From Rhabditoides inermis (Eukaryota > Nematoda > Chromadorea > Rhabditida > Rhabditidae), in contig CAWZYM010000249.1 of NCBI GenBank assembly GCA_963966185.1, positions 112,501 to 176,500 on the forward strand: DNA of 64,000 nt, read 5' to 3'. The position numbers and the translations under genes are program-made. Numbering within the stretch: position 1 is the first letter of the stretch; each line of letters opens with the position of its first letter. Shown here one piece after another: positions 55,548 through 64,000 of the stretch. The notes below the pieces were generated by a model. It did no database searches, was not told the origin of the DNA, and saw only the letters and a list, made by a program, of their open reading frames with translations.

Positions 55548-57250
55548 CTACTGTGCACTGACCAGTTGCTTGGCGCGTTCCTCTGCCTCTGCGAACTGCG
55601 CCTCCTCCACCCCCGCGGCCACGTACCAGTGAACGAACGCCCGACGCGCGAACAGTCCTGCAACACAACACATTAATTCCAGTTCAAGCCAGCGATTCAC
55701 CTTGGAACCCGTCGAGCACCCGCTTCACCATCGCCTTCACATCTGGCGTGTTCTCGACGACGGTCACTGACCGCTCGCCAGGCAGTGACATGCACACCGC
55801 ACCACCTGAAAGAGTTTACGTAGTAGTTCACCTCATATATGTTTGAAAATCATAAAGGTGTGTTTTTCTCTTCGAGCTCAGCAGTGTTATCTAGTTTCTC
55901 GAATCTATGTACTTTTAAGGAGAGTTGACCGCACCGTTCCACTTGGCTGCCGCCTGTCCGTCGTCGTCTCCTCGGAAGATGACCGTGGCGGGGCCGGCGG
56001 CGTCCCGATCCCGCATCACCAGGCTCGACGCGGCCATCAGCTGCATGAGGTCTGGCATGGCTGCCGTGCTGGGCGAGTCGTCGATGGCCAGAGGGGCGAG
56101 CGCGGCAGAGAGCAGATTCGGACGCGAGGCGCACATGTCAGACAGGTACGACATGCGCGTTGCTCCCAGGCGCATAGGCGCACTGAAGTTCGCCATCGCG
56201 TTGGCAGCTGAAATATTTTCGTGGTATAATGGTAGTTTAGAAAGGGTAATACTCACTCACCGATGTGGTTGAGGTGTGCATATGTGACAGTCGGCTCGCC
56301 CTTGATCCTCGATGCGTGGTCGTAGAGCAGCTCGTTGTCAAAGGCCACGACGGCCGCGGCAGAATCGAGAAGGTGCGGCAGCGAGAAAAGCGCGTTGTAC
56401 GGCTCCACCACCACGTCCGACACCTACACATGTTCGGTACAGTATTCACAAACAGGCATAGTGCTGACCTTGGCGGAAGAGAAGACGGTGTAGGTGGCGA
56501 TTTGCTTGTCCTTGTACTCGTTCTTCAGCTTGTCCAGCAGCAGACAGCCCATGCCCGACCCGGTGCCGCCGCCCAGAGCGTGCGACAGCTGAACACAACC
56601 ATCAGATGTCGAGCCGCACTCGCAATACCTGGAAGCCCTGCAGCGAGTCGCACGCCTCCGCCTCCTTGCGAACCGCGTCCAGAGTGCGCGTACACAGATC
56701 AACGCCTTCTCCAAAAAAGTTGTTCACAATCGAGAAATTGATCTAGCTCTTGCTGAACCTGTATCTATGAAAATGCAGTCACTGACCGGTGTTATGTCCT
56801 TTTGCCCAGTTGTTGTTGTTGCCGCCGCCGCTGCCATCTCCGCACACAATAGAGTCGTCGGAGAAGAAAGCCCCGAACGGCTTGCCCCGCACAACATTCA
56901 TAGCCTGTAATCTTGTCAACATATCGAACTGATGCGACACAACACACATTCATTTCGTGGTCGACGAGCACGGCGCGAGGCGTGTAGCCTCTCTCGGTCT
57001 GCTTGAAGTAGACGCCCGCATTTCCCAGAGTAGACTGGCAAGTGCCGTCGTTTTGAATGCCGTGCTCTTTAGCAACGAGCTCGAAGAACTGGAAACAGAA
57101 AGTTGGTGTATCACAATTGCGCTTTGCTTTTGTTATGCAACACTGCCATGTGTTCTTACATGTTCAAATTCCGTTCCTCATACGGCTACATACCTTCCCA
57201 CCGATATGATTGCCGCACTGGCCGGCACTGATGTGAACGATCTCGGGCAT
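55548..57250 (-). CDS. divergent, shortened beta-tubulin paralogue
   Basis: Nine exons join in phase to 388 aa. Minus-strand order: 57194-57250, 56948-57088, 56787-56904, 56629-56708, 56469-56588, 56261-56423, 55935-56207, 55701-55805 and 55548-55657. GTP-site elements are kept: SAGQCGNHIG, NNWAKGHNTEG and the T4 loop ALGGGTGSGMGCLL, then VVVEPYNALFS. The N-terminus is MPEI instead of the beta-tubulin autoregulatory MREI. The C-terminal half is strongly diverged and about 55 residues short (a gap after VIFRGDDDG). The protein ends AEERAKQLVSAQ with no acidic tail, the part that binds most MAPs and motors. Splicing is intact throughout, so it is a real but highly derived tubulin. A distal tail exon was looked for and not found. 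Confidence 0.85.
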
Positions 57251-57743
57251 TGCTGGCAAGGGAGAGTTGGTCGATACGAGTGGTGATATCAGTAGAACAA
57301 CAAAACTTCCCGCACAATCTCGAACAGTGAAGACAGCAAACACAGTGAGTGAGTGTGCCCACGTTTGATGGGCGACTGGCGCAGCCGGCCTTATAGGCTC
57401 ACGCCGACGGTGCATTGCGAAACGCGGGCACAGTGTTCTCCCCGACGTGTTTTGCGGCTCTCTCTCTCTCTCTCACACCGATTACCGACCAAAACTTGCA
57501 CACATATTAGTGGCGCGTTAGTCACTGGTGTTGAAATAGCCACCAATTGTCGAGAGATATTATAGAGCACCATAAAACAATCTCAAAAAGGAGAAAAAAC
57601 ACATCGGTAAAGGCAATGCACGTTCATCTGACTTCCTGTAAGCCTGTACCACTCATTTATGAAATCGAGCTTATAACTTATAACAGTTGTTTATTTTAAT
57701 TTGACGCAGATTTGTCTGTAATCATGCATTCATGTTCATTTTC
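57251..57743. other. upstream region of tubulin / downstream of PLA2
   Basis: The tubulin and PLA2 genes run in the same direction (minus). A short CT run lies at 57460-57473. No gene is seen. Confidence 0.5.
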
Positions 57744-58575
57744 CTAGCATCTGTGTCGCACTGGATGGGGCAGTGTGCGTGGCAGCCGGTCGAGGCATTC
57801 GGATAGCTGCCGGTCGCACTCGCACACGTACGCGGCACACTCGCCTAAAGGGATGTGCACTTATCGACCACTCACGCATTACAATGCTACGAAAATCCAT
57901 GTAAGTAAGTACCAAGTGCCGATACACAGACACAAACTATGCTATCTACGCGGAATGTAGCGAAACGTGGACAAAAACATATAATTCTTATTCTCTGTAA
58001 ATAAGTCGAATAGGTGTGCATTCGTCCACTCACTCTGTCCGGGGTTGCATGTGGCGTGCCCATCTGTGCACGTTTGAGAGTAGCTGAAATGATGTAGTCA
58101 TGCCCAGATTCGATTGTGTGCTCTTTCACAATTTGGTGTACGCCTCTGGTATGCCGCCGGGGCACGCCGACTTGGAGGCGATGTAGCAGCGGTCGTGCTG
58201 CTGACAGCAACTGAACACGACCATGTGACACTTAGCAGCACCAGTGCGTACCTGTCATACGCGTTGATGGGCGTGCCGTGTCCGCCCGGGCCGCAGTAGC
58301 ACCCGTACCTGTCATATAATACACTCGCGTGACGCGCCCCCCTCCAACTCACGAGACGAGTAGTGGCGAGTAGTGGAGGCCATAGCAGGAGAACAACATG
58401 AAGCTCATGTCGAGCACGCCTGCAGCAGGGTGTGGAACAACAAGCAAGTAGACTCACCCAGATTGATGGGCTGCGCATGAGCCTCGTTGGCAGTCGCGTT
58501 TGTCGGCACGACGGCAGCGAGTGCGGGAGACGGAAGGGCGACGAGCAACAGAAGAGAGGGGCGGAAGTGAAACAT
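57744..58575 (-). CDS. secreted phospholipase A2
   Basis: Six exons join in phase to 157 aa. Minus-strand order: 58458-58575, 58353-58419, 58252-58308, 58130-58210, 58034-58083 and 57744-57844. A signal peptide (FRPSLLLLVALPSPALA) is followed by LDMSFMLFSC, the calcium loop YGCYCGPGGHGTP, the catalytic CCQQHDRCY (His-Asp), QTCTDGHATC, and CAAYVCECDRQLSEC with the second catalytic Asp. All key residues of a group I/II-like sPLA2 are present, so it should hydrolyse the sn-2 ester of phospholipids outside the cell with Ca2+. Free-living nematodes carry such enzymes for digestion or lipid signalling; nothing here points to a venom role. Confidence 0.9.
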
Positions 58576-58617
58576 GAATGACTGATCAGAATGGGGATGG
58601 AGTGCACCATGCTTCCC

Positions 58618-58626
58618 CCTTTATAA
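58618..58626 (-). promoter_or_regulatory. TATA-like box of PLA2 gene
   Basis: TTATAAAGG on the minus strand, about 45 nt before the ATG. Confidence 0.5.
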
Positions 58627-59788
58627 CGTGTGCTCATTACACGACGTCGCAATCGTAGCGTTATCACTAGTGAGTACACAAGTGAGAGTCGAGTGTGAAT
58701 TCATTGGTAACACTATCAGATTATATCAGATACTTGCCATCAAATAATGTTTGAGAGTGGGAACAATAAACCAAATATGAATGTTCATGTGCACCAGTGA
58801 CGATCACGGCTCACGGCAAAAGGAAAGTGTTGACAGTGACGCTACGGCTACAAACGTACGTTTTCCGTGACATGCTATTCAATGCGGAAGTCGCCATAAG
58901 CTCATAAGCACGCTCATCAGACCCATCAGACGATTCGATATCGCAGAGAACGCTGTTCTGAATACTGACAAGAACATTGTTCATGAACACTGTTCTTGTC
59001 GTCGCATCGTTTTGTGTATGTCTCGACGAGACCGTTACGGGGAATAGACCGCCTCGTAGCAGTCAGTGGTTGTAGTGTTGGCACCAGCTGGAAAGACATT
59101 TGCGTTTCGACTAATTCACTCTGAAGCTCTGTGTCACACGTTACAAGTGTAGCGGAGCGATCAGCAAATCCATATATAGTGGGCCCGCAAATGAGATTCA
59201 CTCTTTTTACGAAAGACTTTAGAGTGGTTAGACAAAGATCAGAACCCATAATGTTTTCAATTTGACAAAATATTGCGTGGGTACTCAAGATCGAACACGC
59301 GGACCTCTGCTCGCTAAGCGAGATCGTTACCACTAAGCCACGTGGTCATGAGAGAGGGCTTGCGCACTAGAGATATGAACGACGAAACAAATCTGCAGCG
59401 CATTTCGTTCCGTATACTGTATGTTCAAAACCCACGATAATGTTTTCAACGAAAAATCCTGAGCTAAGTGCGAGCTTATTATAGAACGCTTTTGATGAAA
59501 ACAAAACATTCTTTATCCATTTCTTCCCCATTTCTTCGCAAAAAGGTACGGTGTAGTTAATTTAATGCTGAAAGCATCACATTAACTAATGTACGCGGAA
59601 AATGTATGTGTCACGTGTGCGAGAACCGTAAAGTGATAACTTCATTCACATCAATGATTTATCAAGTTATCAACAATTAGTATTTCTTGTTCTAATATTC
59701 TAAAGCATGGGTATTCAAACAGTAAAAACACGATACAAAAACAGGTAAGAAGTATGATGCTTCATGGACGTATAAACGATGAAAACTG
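58627..59788. other. intergenic region
   Basis: Contains one tRNA-like sequence (59283-59346). Nothing else is recognised. Confidence 0.55.
59283..59346 (-). pseudogene. tRNA-like sequence
   Basis: The minus strand carries TGGCTTAGTGGTAACGATC (A-box region) and GTGTTCGATCTTG (B-box region). It is close to the modules at 44150 and 44868 (shared TAGTGGTA-CGATCTCGCTT). The fold is incomplete. Confidence 0.5.
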
Positions 59789-59860
59789 TATCACACCGTC
59801 TCTGTAAGAATCGGACACTTTTAGGGCATGTGGTTACTAGGGGCTATGTCGGCGCATATA

Positions 59861-61291
59861 AATAAAAAAAATTATTACACCACGAGGATGCTTCACACAT
59901 GAAAATGCCTGTGAACAATGACAATGGAGGGACTGCAGTAGAGTACTAGATGTTATGGTTCTAGAAAACTAGTAATGAGAATCCACGATGACGGTGTGTC
60001 TTCTGGCTAGCGGCTGACAACGTGTCAGGGTGGTCGCCAACCCACCGCGGTAGCGGAACTTCTATAGAGATTATCATAGAGAGATTATCGAAGGTCCTCT
60101 ACAAGGATTCTGCTCTTTCTCTCGCGCTGAGCGGCTGTTTCTATTGCCATGCCGAAAGGCAAAACATCTGCCAAGTCGTTCAAGAATTCAGCCAAAATGT
60201 CCTATTCTGGCACTATTCCTGATGATTTTGTTCTTCCTGATGATCTTCTTTTCCGCTTCTCCCTACTGATTGCTCGCCTACTGCTCTTTTGAGCGCTTTC
60301 AACGACATGCATGACTACGTCGCCCAAATATTTGACGAGCTCAGTTCCACTCTGGGGCAGCGACTGTGCAAGCTGGTCAACGAGACCATCGCCACCCTGG
60401 AGGAGCAGATCGAGGAGCTGCGACAGCAAATCGAAGAACTTCAAAAGGAATTCACTGTGAGTCACCCCGTTCCCGTTTTGACACCGATTCCTATTGTTGT
60501 TGTTTCTTCCGGAGAGGAGAGGAGACGAAATCTCATCATCACTCGCGTTCTCCGCTCCGATCGATCCCGTCTCAATGAAAATGCCACCATGTTCGATCTG
60601 AAGATCACCGACTGCCGGATTGTGGCTGACCGCGATGGATCCGACTTCCTCACTCTTCTCGCTAAGTTCACCTGCCCCGCCGACGCTGCCACCTTCATCA
60701 AGAGATTCAACACGGACTGTATGGGTAGGGACTGTCTCGCGAGGGCCAGACCTGACTACAACCCAGAAGACGCCGCCAAGTACGCTTCTTCCTGGAAAAC
60801 CGCCATTGAAAGAAATGACATCGCCGGCCGCCGCGAGTGGACTGTGAGGGACCTCGAGCTCTACAAGCTATCTGCGCCTAGACCATGAATCAAGATGAGT
60901 CGCTAATTGTCTCTCTATTTTCTCTTTTGTTTTTCTCATTTTATCAACGTCATTCACATTATTTTATGCCACTCCTGAATTTCAGTTTTCACGACTTCTA
61001 ATATTTCATTGCTACGTTTTGATTTGAGTGTATGTTCTCTTTCTTTCAAATTCAACTTCTGCTTTATCGATTGTAAGCTTGTTTTCATTATGCATCGCCT
61101 ATATTCATTATTATCTACTCTGTAAATCTTCCATTTCTTCCACAATGCGTTTGTTTATGTTATTTGTCTATTCTCTTGTCACATTTCTCTCTCGGCAGAG
61201 AAAATTTCACAGCCCGAGTAAGTGCTCTCCAAGGCCTTTGGGTGTTGTAAAATATTAATGCTATCAAGTGTTAATAAAGCATTTAAAAAAT
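59861..61291 (+). mobile_element. ORF1-only (half-LINE-like) retroelement insertion
   Basis: It sits inside the left arm of the palindrome. It contains a LINE ORF1-type frame, then a T-rich 3' part with AATAAA (61273-61278) and a short A-rich end. No endonuclease or reverse transcriptase frame follows, so mobilisation would need another element's enzyme. Confidence 0.65.
60149..60888 (+). pseudogene. LINE ORF1-like protein, apparently frameshifted
   Basis: A short N-terminal frame from an ATG at 60149 (MPKGKTSAKSF) ends at a TGA near 60292. The main frame continues one base off to 60888. The main part has a coiled coil (TLEEQIEELRQQIEELQKE), an RRM-like core (RRNLIITRVLRSD, ITDCRIVADRDG) and a C-terminal RRDWxVRDLEL-type end (REWTVRDLELYKL). 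This is the domain order of the LINE ORF1 at 12843-13706, but sequence identity is low, so it is another family. The break could be a mutation or recoding. Confidence 0.6.
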
Positions 61292-62346
61292 ATGTATAGG
61301 GTCGTTTTTGTCAAATATGCAAATTTGGGACCACTACCTCAAATTGGTCAATTTTTGCCTCCGATTCTAAGATTTTTTTTCATATACTAACTTTTTTCGA
61401 AAAAAAATCTGATTTGAAAAAGTTATGACCACAAAAATGAGAATTTTGCTTTTTTTCGATTTTTGGGAATGTTTCTGTCTGAAGTCGCAAGAATAATTAA
61501 CACCATTAGAAGGAGCGGATTCTATTTAGTCTACATTATTTTTTTAGAAAAAAATTTAATGGTGACATCTTCTTCCATCCAGAAGGTTGAATGTGGTCTA
61601 GTCATAGATTTTCTGAATATTTTCTCTTTTACGATCCATATCACTTCGAAGTTGCAAAAAAAGAATACACCATTGGAATTCACGTGTTTTATTTAGTATG
61701 TGATGATAGTTTCATTAAAATCGAAGGTGACATCTTCCGTCATCCAAGCACTTGAAAATGATCCGGACCGCATATTCAATGATTTTCCAACAGCCTAGAT
61801 GATAGAACATGCCACCTTCGATTTTCATGAAACTATCATCATATACCTAACAAAACACGTAGATTCCAATGGTGTATTCTTTTTTTGCAACTTCGAAGTG
61901 ATATGGATCGTAAAAGAGAAAATATTCAGAAAATCTATGATTAGACCACATTCAAACTTCTGGATGGAAGAAGATGTCACCATATTTTTTTTTCATAAAA
62001 ATCTTGTAGACTGAAAAGAACCCGTTCTTTCTAATGGTTTAAATTATTCTTGCGACTTCGGACAGGAATATTCCCAAAAAAATCGAAAATATGCAAATTT
62101 TTCATTTTTGTGGTCATAATTTTTTCAAATCAGATTTTTTTTGTAAAAGTTCGTATATGAAAAAGTTCTTAGAATCGGAGGCAAAAATTGACCAATTTGA
62201 GGTAGTGGTCCTTCAACGGGCCAAATTTGCATATATGACAAAAACGATCCTATACATCTTGTAGAGCACCTTTGATAACCTCTATATGCGCCGACATAGC
62301 CCCTGATAACCACCTTGTCCGATTCTTACAGAGACGGTGTGGTATA

Positions 62347-63010
62347 ATGATTCATTGTATAGATTGATGATCATCAAGACATGTTTTTAATTAGTAGCTG
62401 TGAACACAAGTTGTAAGTAACTTGTTTGCGTGTTGTTGTAGTTGCACGTCAAATGAATGAGAGGTGGTTATTGAAAAATGATGATTTTTTGCAGCTGTGA
62501 AATATTCGTATTTGTTGGTTTTCGGCGCACAATCTTCATAACTCTAGGCAAATCGTTTATTGAATCTTCTTTCTAGTGCGTTGTTATAGGTGTTGGAATG
62601 AAGAACTTATGCGCAACCACATCACACGTCGTCGCTAGCTCCGGAAGTATCCTCTCTCCCGCTCTCCCCTTCTCAGCCTCGCGGAGGGTGGAGGTGCGAT
62701 GTTTGGCAGGCCCCCGTCTAGGATTACCTTCCATAGACGACATTTTGCTCTCGGGTTCTGCGTGTGCGTTGTGTTTGCCCGCCACTTCCGGGTGCGTTCA
62801 TCACTCAAGCTATGGTGACACCGTTCATGGTCATAAAGTTCGTACTCAACATCGTGTCACTGCTGCTGCACATGTGAGTTGTTCAGCGACCTCGGAATCT
62901 CCTCAAATAATTCAGCTGCCTTTTACTCCTCATCTGCTGTCGGCCGGGACTGCGCTCTCCGAGCTTCGACGCGGTGAGCCAGGGGTGTTCGTAGCGGTGT
63001 ATTCGTGTAG
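62347..63010. other. upstream of right-edge receptor; possible first exon at 62812-62873
   Basis: A hydrophobic frame MVTPFMVIKFVLNIVSLLLH ends at a GTGAGT donor (62874) but does not match the phase of the next clear exon, so it is not joined here. Confidence 0.4.
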
Positions 63011-63960
63011 TTGTTCTTCTCGCAAAACCTGGGCGACATCGCTTCGGTGCTGCTGCGCATCATCACCAAGTACGGGCCCATACTCATCATCCGCGACCAC
63101 CACGGCATCATCGAGTTCGGAGAGAACTTCGTGAGTCACATATTCGCACGTCTACTGGAAAGAATCTGTTATAAATGATCGTGAATTGTGCAACATGGTT
63201 GCATTTGTTCTGTTATTTGTTGTGATACTTGATGGCAATCTGTCTACTGTATATGATCACAGCCACTGGCGACTATCAGCAACGCGTCCGAGTGGTACTC
63301 GAACTACGTGATCATCTGCTCCGCCTTCTTCTTCGCGTGTGACAGGGCTGTGATGGCCGTCAGTCTACACAGCTATCACTGGGTCAGTATCCATGCAAGT
63401 CGGTCTGTTCGAAACTGTGAATGGTCTCTTTTGAGAAGGTTGGCCTACCAGCCTACCACACCACGTTGAGTGGTAGTCGAAATGAAGCAAAATTTAAGTT
63501 GTTTTTCAGTTCTGCAACAGCGTGTTCAAGTACATAATGGTGGCGCTGACGTGGCTGCTGCCCCTGTTGTGGTGCGTGCACAATGTCTCTCTCCTCGGCA
63601 CCATCACAACCACTATCTCACACACTCTCTTTGAAAAAGTCGAAGGAGTGCCAAAGCTCTTTGAATGTGTGACTACACTGCACAGTGATGTCACAGGTGT
63701 CTTCCGATGATCGACCCCTGCTGTCAGTCGCAGTACTACGGAACCAGCATCGACATGATGGAGATGAGCAATCCCAAGGCAGGCTCTCTCTCTCTCCCTA
63801 TCTCTCTCTCTCAGTCTCTCTCTCTCAGTCTCTCTCTCTCTCAGTCTCTCTCTCTCTCTCTCTCTCTCTCGTTCTCTGTTACCTTTGACCTCTCCCCGTT
63901 CAGGCCGCTCTCACATTCGACGCTATAGACATGGTCTTCGAAACGCTGTTCTACGTACCT
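63011..63960 (+). CDS. serpentine chemoreceptor fragment (class uncertain), continues past window
   Basis: Exons 63011-63130, 63263-63382, 63510-63571, 63697-63778 and 63904-63960 join in phase. They give TM segments including YSNYVIICSAFFFACDRAVM (TM3 with a DR motif) and YIMVALTWLLPLLW (TM4), then extracellular CLPMIDPCCQSQYYG and a following helix FDAIDMVFETLFYVP. The pattern resembles Srx/Srsx-like nematode GPCRs, but the class is not certain. The first visible exon follows GTGTAG. The intron after 63778 starts GCAGGC and ends CAG, a GC-AG intron filled with a (CT)n repeat. The C-terminal half lies beyond base 64000, and the N-terminus is unresolved. Confidence 0.65.
63784..63870. repeat. 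(CT)n microsatellite filling an intron
   Basis: CT runs with CAGT interruptions make up most of the 125-nt intron 63779-63903. Confidence 0.9.
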
Positions 63961-64000
63961 GTATGCAAACTAAATTGTACAAAGAACAATGTTCGAAGCA

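Larger units (their letters stand above)
59789..62346. mobile_element. palindromic DNA transposon interrupted by a retroelement
   Basis: The outer ends are inverted copies: 59789-59860 against 62283-62346, sharing CCGTCTCTGTAAGAATCGGA and GGGGCTATGTCGGCGCATAT. The inner arms 61292-61789 and 61790-62257 are also inverted copies. The left arm lacks the counterpart of 62258-62282 and instead holds a 1.43-kb insertion (59861-61291). No transposase is seen. Confidence 0.8.

Noticed and set aside
62812..62873. Hydrophobic first exon for the right-edge receptor
   Set aside because: Its end phase does not match the next exon (63011). It is kept only as a possibility.

Overview
The window is nuclear DNA from a nematode, most likely a free-living chromadorean. 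The evidence is GT-AG introns (many of 40-90 nt with TTTCAG-like acceptors), nematode-type serpentine chemoreceptors (str/srd-, srt- and srh-like), a TWK two-pore K+ channel, an innexin and a C4 nuclear receptor. Start codons also sit directly behind pyrimidine-rich AG acceptors, as expected where mRNAs are spliced-leader trans-spliced. The species cannot be named. Gene models were assembled by hand from reading frame, splice signals and phase agreement. Most exon edges should be right to within a base or two, and none has been checked against RNA.

Layout by position: a K50 paired-like homeobox gene leaving the left edge (minus, 53-1319); a nuclear receptor with a short ligand-binding domain (plus, 2468-3910); a str/srd-like chemoreceptor with a foldback element in one intron (plus, 4172-8994); a full-length LINE with two overlapping ORFs (minus, 9819-about 13740); a 20-exon TWK channel with a Pro/Glu-rich tail and a tRNA-Leu(CAG) in an intron (minus, 14251-20273); a gene-poor microsatellite-rich stretch; a small secreted Tyr/Gln/Pro peptide (minus, 24308-24544); eS25 ribosomal protein followed 167 nt later by an innexin (plus, 25992-28984); the rRNA-processing factor WDR46/UTP7 (minus, 29769-32756); a repeat-rich gap; an srt chemoreceptor (plus, 36055-39282); QNG1 followed by MCTS1 (plus, 40366-46599); a GNAT-like protein (minus, 47243-51798); an srh chemoreceptor (minus, 53229-54620); a shortened beta-tubulin paralogue (minus, 55548-57250); a secreted phospholipase A2 (minus, 57744-58575); a palindromic transposon split by an ORF1-only retroelement (59789-62346); and a chemoreceptor fragment running off the right edge.

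Two gene pairs, eS25-innexin and QNG1-MCTS1, have the spacing and downstream acceptor sites of nematode operons. QNG1, MCTS1, eS25 and WDR46 all serve translation or ribosome production. The receptors, K2P channel, innexin and homeobox gene fit sensory or neuronal biology.

The unusual content is the load of inverted-repeat DNA. There are perfect 127-bp and 105-bp arms, several tRNA-like modules (two of them in mirror-image arms), large palindromes inside introns, and a nested transposon/retroelement. (GA/CT)n microsatellites are frequent, including inside introns and at the centre of one foldback.
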